From contig JAHDEU010000032.1 in assembly GCA_020628635.1 (NCBI GenBank), positions 1-11,113 on the forward strand: 11,113 nucleotides of DNA, given 5' to 3'. The position numbers and the translations under genes were made by a program. Below, in pieces: positions 1 to 7,738 of this stretch. Every line of letters begins with the position of its first letter. Within the stretch, counting starts at the first letter, position 1. The DNA comes from Hellea sp. GTDB lineage: Bacteria; Pseudomonadota; Alphaproteobacteria; Caulobacterales; Maricaulaceae. The notes beneath the pieces were generated by a model. That model had not been told where the DNA came from. It did no database searches and saw nothing but the letters and a program-made list of their open reading frames with translations.

Positions 1-817
1 GCTGGCGAGATCGACCAGGCCGAGCCCGGCATCTGAGACTTCCGGCAGGTCATCCGCTACCTCCAGCCGCTCATCCGCGAAACCGCCCAGCAGCGAGGCC
101 AGCGCGCGGCGCGATTCCCGCACGCTGCCTTCCTGGGCGGCCAGCGCGGCGCGCGCGTTCTCATATTCGGCCTCCGACAGCGCGAAGTCGGCGCGCGCGA
201 TCGCCCCGCCCTCGAACCGCGCGCGGCTGACCCGGAGCGTCTCGCCGAGGAATTCGAAGTTCTCCCGCGCGAGTGCCAGCTGCAGGTCGGACGCGATGAC
301 ATCGATATAGGCTTGGGTCGTGCGCGCGAGCACGACGCGCTGCAGCCGGGCGAGGTCCGCCGCCTGCACCGCTTCGCGCGCTTCCGCGCCGCGGATGCTG
401 GCCGCGATGCGCCCAAATACGTCCGGGTCGTAGCCGACGCCGATGCCCGCTCCGCCGCTGTCGTTGATGTCGAAATCGGACAGCAAGGTCGCCGCGCCCG
501 CCGAGCCGCTGGCCGTGAGCGACACCGCCCGCTGCGCCCGCGCCTGTGCCGTGCGCGCTTCGGCCGCCCGCAGCCGCGCGCGCGAGCCGATCAGGTCGGT
601 ATTCGCCGCGAGCGCACGGTCCAGATAGCGGGACAGGCGCGGGTCGTCATAGAGCGACTGGAAGCCGTCCGCGCGGACTGGGTCCACGATGAAAGGGAGG
701 CTCGACGGGAGCCGCGTCGGCAGCTGCGTTTCCACTTCTGCGGCCAGGGGCGCGGGATCGGTCGGGTCCGCGAAGGTCGCGCAGGACGCCAGCAGAGCTG
801 CGCTCAACAGAAAAGCC

Positions 818-825
<8 letters not shown>
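1..825 (-). CDS. Outer-membrane efflux lipoprotein, TolC/OprM/NodT type (N-terminal 275 residues; C-terminus outside the window)
   Basis: By family this is the outer-membrane channel of a tripartite pump: a trimeric barrel with a long helical periplasmic tunnel that receives substrate from the adaptor and inner-membrane transporter. The visible N-terminus has a short hydrophobic signal ending in a lipobox, LLAS followed by Cys15, so the mature protein should be acylated as in OprM/NodT relatives. After a polar stretch come long Ala/Arg/Glu-rich amphipathic helices (about residues 64-100 and 140-245), separated by a Gly-rich beta stretch with the family-like motif GYDPDVFGRI (about 131-140). 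The ALASLLG motif (241-247) is also typical. The frame stays open to base 1, so about 60% of a usual 450-480 residue protein is present. The start ATG lies inside the last codons of the permease gene (ATGAATAA, 8-base overlap), making this the last visible gene of the efflux operon. Substrate cannot be told. Confidence 0.88.
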
Positions 826-2049
<1,224 letters not shown>

Positions 2050-2053
<4 letters not shown>

Positions 2054-2754
2054 GCGGCGACACGCGCATTGTTCATGCGGTCCTCGATGATCCGCCCGTC
2101 GCGCATGGTGATGACGCGTTGCGCGTATTCCGCCACCTCCAGATCATGGGTGATCAGCACGATGGTCAGCCCCTCGCGCCCCAGCCGCACCAGCAGCTGC
2201 ATGATGTCTTCCGACGTCTGGCTGTCGAGCGCGCCGGTGGGTTCGTCCGCGAGCAGGAGCTTCGGATCGCCGACCAGCGCGCGCGCGATGGCGACGCGCT
2301 GTTGCTGCCCGCCGGAAAGCTGGGTTGGTTTGTTGTCGATCCGGTCGCCCAGCCCGACCGCGCCGAGCACGGCGGCCGCTTTTTCGCGCGCGTCTGTCGG
2401 CTTGGGGCGGCGATAGGACAGCGGCAGGGCGACATTGGCCAGCGCGGTCTGGCGCGGCATCAATTGAAAGCTCTGGAAGACGAAACCCAACGTCTCGTTG
2501 CGGAATCGCGCGAGACGGCGCTGGCCGAGCCGGGCGATGTCCTGCCCGTTGATCTCGACAGAACCCGAGTCCGGACTGTCCAGCCCGCCCAGCATGTTCA
2601 TCAGCGTGGACTTGCCCGAGCCCGACGCGCCGATCACGGCCACGAACTGGCCCTCGGGAACAGACAGCGACACGCCGTCCAGCGCGTGGATGGTCTGGCC
2701 GCCCAGCGTGTAGGTCTTGCGAAGCTCTGACGTTGTGATCATCTCAGGATTCAT
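2050..2754 (-). CDS. ABC transporter ATP-binding protein (MacB/LolD-type)
   Basis: This 234-residue ATPase powers the permease encoded next to it at the cytoplasmic face of the inner membrane. All the catalytic elements are visible: Walker A GASGSGKST (42-50), Q-loop Gln94 in FVFQSFQLMP, signature LSGGQQQR (146-153), Walker B LLLADEP (166-172) with catalytic Glu171, D-loop GALDSQ (174-179) and H-loop His203 in ITHD. The string ADEPTGALDS and the short single-domain length are typical of the LolD/MacB/FtsE class that pairs with FtsX-fold permeases. The start ATG overlaps the adaptor stop codon by one base (TGATG). An internal Met5 is an alternative start, but the first Met fits the coupling. 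I see no clear Shine-Dalgarno sequence, so translation probably relies on re-initiation after the adaptor gene. Residues look intact and active. Confidence 0.96.
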
Positions 2755-4244
2755 CAGGGGCGCGCGGACCCTGGACGACCGCCGCCGAGAGACCCGCCTT
2801 GCGGCGCGCTCTCGCTGATGCCCGTCACGACGCGGTCGCCTTCCGACAATCCGTCCACGACCTCTATGAAGCTGCCGTCAGAGAGCCCCAGCCGCACGGT
2901 GCGCTGTGCCATCGTGTCGCCATTCGCCACCCACAGATCGACCGGGCGGATGGTGCGTTCGCTTGCGACCAGCGCGGCATAGGCCTGGCGTTCGTCGGCG
3001 TTGAGGAACCCCTTGACCTGGCTGTCCATCAGCTCGGCCAGCTGGGTGCGCATGCGCGCGTGCATCCACGGCTGGGTCGGGTCGTTGATGATGTCGCGCA
3101 CCTTCTCGGTCGCGGCTTCGGACTGCGCGGCGAAGCGCGCAATGCGGGCCTCCGACACGCCTATGATGCGCAGCCTTGCGTAGCTCGGCTCCAGCAGGCT
3201 CTCCTCTTCTTCCGCCGCGCTGTCGGATTTGAACGCTTCGATATCCGCAGGCGAAGGCCGGAAGCGCTCCGCCGCGACGGGCAGGCGCAGCACGCCGGAT
3301 TTGGTTTCCGTGGTGATCTGCAGGTTCGCCGTCATGCCGGGGATCAGCATGCCGTCCGGGTTCTCGGCCTCGATGACGGCGGTGTAGGAGACGATGTTGT
3401 TCTGCTCGGTCGGTTTGAGGCGGAGCTGGCGCACCACGCCTTCGACAGGGTCATCTGGGTAAGCATCCACGGTGAAGCGCGCCGTGTCGCCCGCTTCCAG
3501 CCCGGCCACGTCGCTCTCCACCACGGAGGCATCGACCGTGATCTGGGACAGGTCGGCGGCGATGGCGAAGAGCTCCGGCGCGTTGAAGCTGGATTGCACG
3601 GTCTGGCCGGGGTCGATCTTGCGGTCGATCACCACGCCGTCAATGGGCGAGCGGATCGTCGTGCGGGCAAGGTCGGCGCGGGCCTCCGACACCTGCGCGA
3701 GCAGCTGGCGTTCGGACGCCTGGCTCGCGACGAGCCGCGCTTCGGCCAGCGCCATGTCCGCCTTGGCCAGCCCCATGTCGCGCTGGGCCTGTTCGAGCTG
3801 GGCGGCGGAGATCGCGTCCTGATCGAACAACCCCTGCTGTCGCGCCATCTGCCGCTCCGCATTGTCGAAGCTGACCTGCGCACGCTCGATGGAGGCCTGC
3901 TGCACGGCGATCTGCGCGCGGGCATTCTCCAGCTGGCCCAGCACCTGTTTCAGCCGGTTCTGGGATGTTGTCGGGTCGATGATCGCGAGCACCTGGTCCT
4001 TGGCAACCGGGTCGTTGAAATCGACGAGCACCTCCAGCACGCGGCCCGACACTTCGGAACCGACGGTGACTTCGTCACGCGCGGCGATCTTGCCGGTCGC
4101 GCCGACGACGCGGCGGATTTCGCCGCGGTCGGGCGAGACCGTCGAGAGGGAGCGCTCGGCCTCCACCACCTCCGCTTCGCCGCAGGCCGAGAGCATCAGT
4201 GCGGCGAGCAGGGCGGTGGTGCTGCGCGTGTATCTCTTCGTCAT
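2754..4244 (-). CDS. Periplasmic adaptor lipoprotein of MacA/HlyD type with a long helical insert
   Basis: This is the membrane-fusion (adaptor) subunit joining the ABC pump to the outer-membrane channel across the periplasm. The N-terminus carries a lipoprotein signal (LMLSA then Cys21), unlike E. coli MacA, which has a membrane anchor. Next come a split lipoyl domain (about 45-92 and 196-222, with VGSEVSGRVLEVLVDFNDPV and IRSPIDGVVIDRKIDPGQTV), a helical hairpin coiled coil (about 95-192), a beta-barrel domain (about 223-325) and a membrane-proximal domain (about 433-478, with LSDGSFIEVVDGLSEGDRVVTG). Between the last two lies an acidic then helical insert of about 100 residues (331-432), making the protein 496 residues against about 370 for E. 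coli MacA. A GGGGAAGGG-like purine-rich site at 4252-4260 (minus-strand sense GGGGAAGGG) lies 7 bases before the ATG and supports this start. This is the first gene of the efflux operon. Confidence 0.93.
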   Translation of the reverse strand: MTKRYTRSTTALLAALMLSACGEAEVVEAERSLSTVSPDRGEIRRVVGATGKIAARDEVTVGSEVSGRVLEVLVDFNDPVAKDQVLAIIDPTTSQNRLKQVLGQLENARAQIAVQQASIERAQVSFDNAERQMARQQGLFDQDAISAAQLEQAQRDMGLAKADMALAEARLVASQASERQLLAQVSEARADLARTTIRSPIDGVVIDRKIDPGQTVQSSFNAPELFAIAADLSQITVDASVVESDVAGLEAGDTARFTVDAYPDDPVEGVVRQLRLKPTEQNNIVSYTAVIEAENPDGMLIPGMTANLQITTETKSGVLRLPVAAERFRPSPADIEAFKSDSAAEEEESLLEPSYARLRIIGVSEARIARFAAQSEAATEKVRDIINDPTQPWMHARMRTQLAELMDSQVKGFLNADERQAYAALVASERTIRPVDLWVANGDTMAQRTVRLGLSDGSFIEVVDGLSEGDRVVTGISESAPQGGSLGGGRPGSARP

Positions 4245-4261
4245 CCGTCAGCCCTTCCCCG

Positions 4262-4275
4262 GCCGCGATCGCGGC
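4262..4275. promoter_or_regulatory. Perfect 14-bp palindrome upstream of the efflux operon, candidate operator
   Basis: GCCGCGATCGCGGC reads identically on both strands. It lies in the 104-bp gap between glpD and the adaptor gene, 17 bases upstream of the adaptor ATG and directly beside its Shine-Dalgarno site. Its size and position would suit a dimeric repressor site, or an RNA hairpin affecting ribosome access. No convincing -35/-10 pair or terminator hairpin with a T-run is visible in this gap (4245-4348), so whether the efflux operon has its own promoter or reads on from glpD is open. GC-rich sequence makes short palindromes easier to find by chance. Confidence 0.35.
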
Positions 4276-4348
4276 ACGCCTGCATCTGTGGGGGAAGTGT
4301 GAGGCCGCAATAAAGTGAAATCTTGCACAGCCGGGCGTTTTGACCCCT

Positions 4349-5839
4349 TCAGGCGTATTGTGCGTCGAACCAGGCGGTGAAGGCGGCGCGCTCAGTCTCG
4401 CTCATATGCAGCCCGGTCTTGGTGCGCCGCCACATGACGTCGTCGGCCTGGGTGACGAATTCGCGCTCCCGCAGATAGACCGCCTCCGCCGCGCAGGGGC
4501 CATGCGCGCCGAACTGCTCGCCCGTGCCGCCGTCCAGGATGTGCTCGACCTCGGTCCCATAGGCGCGCGCCAGACGGAGCAGGAGCGGCGCGGGCACGTC
4601 GGGATGCGCTTCGGCGAGACTGCGGTAGAAGGCTTCGAAATCATCGCCCGGCATGTCGCCGCCGGGCAAGGGCGCGTCGCGCGTCCATGCGCGGCCCATA
4701 TCGGGATAGGTGTCGCCGAGCTTTTCCATGACGTGCTCGGCGAGCTTTCGCGACGTGGTGATCTTGCCGCCATAGACCGAGAGCAGCGGATGGCCGGGAG
4801 CCGGTTCGTCGATCTGCAGGACATAGTCGCGGGTGACGGCCGAGGCGTCCTCGCTCTTGTCGTCATAGAGCGGGCGCACGCCGGAGTAGGTCCAGGCGAC
4901 GTCGCCGGGTCCGATGTCGTGTTCGAAATACTCGTTCGCCGCGCCGCAGAGATAGTCGATCTCTTCCTGGCTGCATTCCACCGGTCCGTCGGACGGCTGA
5001 TAGGGCACGTCGGTCGTGCCGATCAGCGTGTAGTCGCGCTCATAGGGGATGGCGAAGATGACGCGGTCGTCTGCGTTCTGGAAGATGTAGGCGTGCTCGC
5101 CCTCGAACAGACGGGGCAGCACGATATGGCTGCCCTTGACGAGGCGCAGGCCCGCTTCGTTTCTGTCACGCACCGCCTTGCCGAGCACCTCGTCCACCCA
5201 GGGTCCGGCCGCGTTGACGACGCCCGTCGCGGTGACGGTGCGGCTCTCCCCGCCAGTCTTCACGGTTGCCTGATAGCCTTTGTCGGAGGCCGAGAGCGTG
5301 GTCACCTCGCTGCGCGTCCAGACCTTCGCGCCTTTGGACTTGGCATCGACGGCGTTGAGCACGACCAGCCGCGCATCCTCGACCCAGCAGTCTGAGTATT
5401 CAAACCCGGTCTTGAGCCGGCTCTCCAGCACGCCCTTATGGGGAGGCTCCGTCAGGTCCACCGTCTCGGTTCCCGGCAGCGCCTCGCGCCCTCCAATGTG
5501 GTCATAGAGGAACAGCCCTGCGCGCAACATCCATTTCGGGCGCATGCCCTGATCGAACGGCAGCACAAACCGCATGGGCCAGATGATGTGCGGCGCGGCA
5601 CGCAGCAGGACTTCGCGCTCCTTCAGGCTTTCGCGCACCAGCCGGAATTCGTAATATTCAAGATAGCGCAGCCCGCCATGGATCAGCTTGGTGGAGGCGG
5701 AACTCGTGTGGCTGGCGAGGTCGTCGCGCTCGCACAGCAGCACGGACAGCCCGCGCCCGGCGGCGTCGCGCGCGACAGCCGTGCCGTTGATGCCCCCGCC
5801 GATGACGAGAAGGTCGTAGTGCTGGGAGTGGTCGGCCAT
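4349..5839 (-). CDS. glpD: Aerobic glycerol-3-phosphate dehydrogenase, FAD-dependent
   Basis: This membrane-associated flavoenzyme oxidises sn-glycerol 3-phosphate to dihydroxyacetone phosphate and passes electrons to quinone, linking glycerol and phospholipid breakdown to respiration and glycolysis. Its 496 residues match E. coli GlpD (about 501) along the whole length. The N-terminal FAD motif VIGGGINGTAVARDAAGRG starts at Val12. Further family blocks are SSASTKLIHGGLRYLEYYEF (46-65), GFEYSDCWV (145-153), NAAGPWVD (209-216), GSHIVLPR (236-243), IGTTDV (273-278), WTYSGVRPL (316-324, with the conserved substrate-site Arg322), GGKITTSRKLAEH (357-369) and the C-terminal DDVMWRRTK (466-474). All are intact. 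No clear Shine-Dalgarno precedes the ATG. The gene sits 31 bases after the YodC-like gene and is probably read with it. No glpR, glpK or glpF is visible nearby. Confidence 0.98.
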   Translation of the reverse strand: MADHSQHYDLLVIGGGINGTAVARDAAGRGLSVLLCERDDLASHTSSASTKLIHGGLRYLEYYEFRLVRESLKEREVLLRAAPHIIWPMRFVLPFDQGMRPKWMLRAGLFLYDHIGGREALPGTETVDLTEPPHKGVLESRLKTGFEYSDCWVEDARLVVLNAVDAKSKGAKVWTRSEVTTLSASDKGYQATVKTGGESRTVTATGVVNAAGPWVDEVLGKAVRDRNEAGLRLVKGSHIVLPRLFEGEHAYIFQNADDRVIFAIPYERDYTLIGTTDVPYQPSDGPVECSQEEIDYLCGAANEYFEHDIGPGDVAWTYSGVRPLYDDKSEDASAVTRDYVLQIDEPAPGHPLLSVYGGKITTSRKLAEHVMEKLGDTYPDMGRAWTRDAPLPGGDMPGDDFEAFYRSLAEAHPDVPAPLLLRLARAYGTEVEHILDGGTGEQFGAHGPCAAEAVYLREREFVTQADDVMWRRTKTGLHMSETERAAFTAWFDAQYA

Positions 5840-5870
5840 GCACGCTGATTAGCACATGACTGGCGGGCGG

Positions 5871-6293
5871 CTAGTACTCCTCGCCGCCCTCTGTCTGGAA
5901 ACGCTCCATCAGGGTGAAGACGAGGCCCGATGTGGGGAACAGGCGGCGGCGGTCGATGCCGGTGGGGCCGGTCCAGATGCACTCGGCGAGCCTCACGCCG
6001 TCGCGTTTGCGAAGCCGTCCCACGCTCATTACGGGGCCGCGCGAGCGCAGGCGCACTTCGGAACCGGATGTGATCGGGCGTTCGGGCGACGGGCGCGGAA
6101 AGACATCCACGCTGGCAGCCGGGAAGCTGGAAAAACGCAAGCTGTCCTCGCCCTCGAACCAGCAGCAATCGATGACGAGGCCGAAAGCCCCGGGGCGCAC
6201 GCCTTCGACAGTCATGAGCTGCATGCGGTCGCGCAGGGTGACGACATCGCCCACGAGATAGGCGTCGTTGGTATGCAGTTTCAATACGGCCAT
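5871..6293 (-). CDS. Small protein with two tandem YodC/DUF2158-like domains
   Basis: Function is unknown. The 140 residues look like two copies of the small beta-rich domain known from E. coli YodC (DUF2158), whose pattern is V-x-V/L-(basic)-x-GGP-x-M-x-V, then C-x-W, then a phenylalanine-containing strand. Unit 1 (about 13-64) has GDVVTLRDRMQLMTVEGV, CCWF and SSFPAASV. Unit 2 (about 75-126) has GSEVRLRSRGPVMSVGRL, CIWT and RRLFPTSG. Unit 2 keeps the Gly-Pro-x-Met core while unit 1 has lost it. There is no signal peptide or membrane segment, so the protein is likely cytoplasmic. A strong Shine-Dalgarno, AGGAAGG (complement of 6299-6305), lies 5 bases before the ATG and fixes the start. The gene is first in a probable operon with glpD. 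The DUF2158 assignment rests on my memory of the family pattern. Confidence 0.82.
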   Translation of the reverse strand: MAVLKLHTNDAYLVGDVVTLRDRMQLMTVEGVRPGAFGLVIDCCWFEGEDSLRFSSFPAASVDVFPRPSPERPITSGSEVRLRSRGPVMSVGRLRKRDGVRLAECIWTGPTGIDRRRLFPTSGLVFTLMERFQTEGGEEY

Positions 6294-6398
6294 ATAGACC
6301 TTCCTGGCGTGTCCTGCGTTCGTGCTCCGGGTGGGTGCACCGTCTTACGGAACTGGCATGAGTGTCATATGCACTATTTGCGCGTGTTTGTCCAAGGA

Positions 6399-6412
6399 CT
6401 TGCCGTCGCAAG
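6399..6412. repeat. Inverted repeat CTTGC-N4-GCAAG in the divergent promoter region
   Basis: The arms CTTGC and GCAAG flank the four bases CGTC. A further CAAG lies just upstream (6394-6397), giving a CAAG/CTTG/CAAG alternation. The same arm sequence returns in the palindrome at 6502-6511. Position between divergent genes makes a protein-binding site possible, but no regulator family can be named. Confidence 0.35.
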
Positions 6413-6459
6413 GGTTTGAAATCGCCCAATGGTTGAGCGACGTTCAGACTCAAAACAGT

Positions 6460-6465
6460 TATAAT
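6460..6465 (+). promoter_or_regulatory. Candidate -10 box (TATAAT) for the nuclease/ATPase operon
   Basis: A perfect TATAAT sits in the AT-rich patch, 118 bases before the proposed GTG start at 6584. No good -35 box lies at the usual 16-18 base spacing; TTGAGC at 6433-6438 is 21 bases away, which is too far for a standard promoter. The element may therefore need an activator, or be a chance match in AT-rich DNA. If used, the leader would be about 110 nt and would include the palindrome at 6502-6511. Confidence 0.35.
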
Positions 6466-6501
6466 AAAAATCAAATGAAAGTTTGTCGCGAGGCAAAACC
6501 C

Positions 6502-6511
6502 GCTTGCAAGC
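6502..6511. repeat. Perfect 10-bp palindrome GCTTGCAAGC
   Basis: This palindrome lies downstream of the TATAAT at 6460-6465 and upstream of the nuclease start. It has the same CTTGC/GCAAG arms as the inverted repeat at 6399-6412, here without a spacer overlapping at the central GC. Two related symmetric sites on either side of a possible -10 element suggest an operator pair, though short palindromes are common by chance. Confidence 0.3.
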
Positions 6512-6570
6512 CGCCGTCCCGACGCCTGTGCAAAAGCTGTGCGCCCATATTTGCCCGACCCGTGCGGCTT

Positions 6571-6577
6571 GGTAGGG
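6571..6577 (+). promoter_or_regulatory. Shine-Dalgarno-like site deciding the GTG start at 6584
   Basis: GGTAGGG lies 6 bases upstream of a GTG codon at 6584. The frame is open further upstream to another GTG at 6539, but that start adds 15 residues with no family resemblance and has no clear ribosome-binding site. Starting at 6584 puts the first phosphoesterase strand (FRFIHTAD) at the N-terminus, as in SbcD/Mre11 proteins. Confidence 0.5.
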
Positions 6578-6583
6578 ACGCGC

Positions 6584-7738
6584 GTGGCTTTCCGTTTCAT
6601 CCACACGGCCGACTGGCAGCTGGGGCGACGCTTCGGGCGGTTCGACGACGCATTGTCTGGCCAGCTCTCCGCCCAGCGCACGGAAGCCATCACCCGCATC
6701 GCGCGCGCGGCCGACCAGCATGACTGCGCGCATGTGCTGGTGGCGGGCGATGTGTGGGACACGACCACGCCCGGCAATGCCGTGCTGCGCCAGCCGCTGG
6801 ATGTGATGGGCGAGAATCCGGGGATCACCTGGTGGCTGCTGCCCGGCAATCACGACGCGGACGGACCCGACGGGTTGTGGGACCGGGTGGAGGCGATCGC
6901 GCCCACCAATGTGCGGGCCTTGCGCACCGCAGCACCGGTCGAGATCGAACCCGGCGTCCACCTGCTGCCCGCCCCCTGGGCGCGCATCCATCACGGCGAG
7001 GATTTGACCCGTTGGATGGAAGCCGCCGAGACGCCCGACGGCGCCATCCGCATCGGCCTCGCCCACGGCTCCATCAAGACCTTCGGCACCAAGGATGAGG
7101 GCCGCGCTTCGGGCGAGACGACCGAAGTCATCCCGCCCGACCGCGCGGCGACCGCGCGGCTGGATTATCTCGCGCTGGGCGACTGGCACGGCCGTGCGGG
7201 CATAAATGCGCGCACCCACTATCCCGGCACGCCCGAGCCCGACCGGTTCAAGGCGGGCGACCGGGGCCAGGTGCTGCTGGTGGAGATCGACGGGCCCGGA
7301 GCCGAGCCGCGCGTGACCGACATTCCCACCGCGCAATATCGCTGGCCCGTCATCAGCGCGACGCTGAGAGTGGACGGCAGCGACGTCGGCGCCGACGTGG
7401 AGCGCCAGATCGAGGGCAGCGCGGCGCGGCACACGCTGGCCGAAATCCATGTGTCGGGCGAAACGACTGTCGCCGAATGGGCCGCGTTCGAGGCCTATCT
7501 GGCGGAGCTGACCGACCGCTGCGCCCATGTGGAGATACGCGGCGCATCGACGGTCGATCTCAAAGTCGTGGCCGAGGACCTCGACGCGCTGGACGCGCAA
7601 GGCTCCGTGCGCGCGGCCGCCGAAGAGTTGCGCGCACGGCGCGAGGATATGAGCCTGTCAGAAGCGGATCGCCAGCTCGCGGGCGAGGCGCTGCGCCTGC
7701 TCTTCGGTTTTGCGGCCACCGCCGAGCCCGCAAGATGA
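6584..7738 (+). CDS. Mre11/SbcD-like calcineurin-fold metallophosphoesterase (DNA repair exonuclease family)
   Basis: By family this is the nuclease subunit that works with the ATPase encoded next to it to process DNA ends or hairpins in the cytoplasm. The 384-residue product shows the phosphoesterase motifs in order: FIHTADWQLG (5-14), LVAGDVWD (52-59), LLPGNHD (85-91), LAHGS (159-163) and LALGDWHG (196-203). Two motifs depart from the textbook pattern: DxH is DWQ (Asp10-Trp-Gln12) and GHxH is GDWHG. The remaining metal ligands Asp10, Asp56, Asn89, His90, His161 and His202 are in place, so activity is plausible. A C-terminal region of about 150 residues would form the capping domain and an ATPase-binding tail. 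The stop overlaps the ATPase start (ATGA at 7735-7738), showing tight coupling. Alternatives are the YhaO/SbcE branch rather than true SbcD. Biochemical activity cannot be read from sequence. Confidence 0.9.
   Translation: MAFRFIHTADWQLGRRFGRFDDALSGQLSAQRTEAITRIARAADQHDCAHVLVAGDVWDTTTPGNAVLRQPLDVMGENPGITWWLLPGNHDADGPDGLWDRVEAIAPTNVRALRTAAPVEIEPGVHLLPAPWARIHHGEDLTRWMEAAETPDGAIRIGLAHGSIKTFGTKDEGRASGETTEVIPPDRAATARLDYLALGDWHGRAGINARTHYPGTPEPDRFKAGDRGQVLLVEIDGPGAEPRVTDIPTAQYRWPVISATLRVDGSDVGADVERQIEGSAARHTLAEIHVSGETTVAEWAAFEAYLAELTDRCAHVEIRGASTVDLKVVAEDLDALDAQGSVRAAAEELRARREDMSLSEADRQLAGEALRLLFGFAATAEPAR

Larger units (their letters stand above)
6294..6583. other. Divergent intergenic region with an AT-rich patch
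   Basis: This 290-base gap separates the minus-strand YodC-like/glpD pair from the plus-strand nuclease/ATPase pair, so it must hold promoters for at least one and probably both. It contains the Shine-Dalgarno of the YodC-like gene, two inverted repeats with CTTGC/GCAAG arms, and an AT-rich stretch at about 6450-6482 that stands out against the GC-rich surroundings. A weak minus-strand promoter guess is TTGGAC (complement of 6390-6395) with an 18-base gap to CATATG (6366-6371); the -10 match is poor. No structural RNA or terminator could be supported. Confidence 0.6.

Noticed and set aside
2799..4313. A 504-residue plus-strand open frame over the adaptor gene
   Set aside because: Antisense to a well-supported adaptor; composition is His/Arg/Gly-rich and motif-free.
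4276..4348. A promoter or terminator between glpD and the adaptor gene
   Set aside because: The only -35/-10-like pair on the minus strand (TTGCGG, 17-base gap, AGATGC) matches poorly, and no hairpin followed by a T-run is present.
4340..5395. A 351-residue plus-strand open frame over glpD
   Set aside because: glpD matches its family over its full length on the other strand; this is a shadow frame.
6539..6583. A longer N-terminus for the nuclease starting at GTG 6539
   Set aside because: It adds 15 residues without resemblance to the family, and the GTG at 6584 has a closer Shine-Dalgarno-like site and places the first beta strand at the N-terminus.
6322..6723. A plus-strand frame (with an ATG at 6358) whose product has several Cys in CxxC-like spacing
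   Set aside because: The Cys-rich part falls in the intergenic AT-richer DNA and the frame then runs out of phase through the nuclease gene with Arg/His-rich nonsense; no convincing ribosome-binding site or family.
5683..6849. A 388-residue minus-strand frame crossing glpD, the YodC-like gene and the divergent intergenic region
   Set aside because: It is out of phase with all real genes and crosses a divergent promoter region; no domain pattern.
7477..7734. An upstream extension of the Rad50-like protein by 86 residues
   Set aside because: This part lies inside the nuclease gene in another frame, is Arg-rich, and the ATG at 7735 with ATGA overlap starts exactly at the expected first strand of the ATPase fold.
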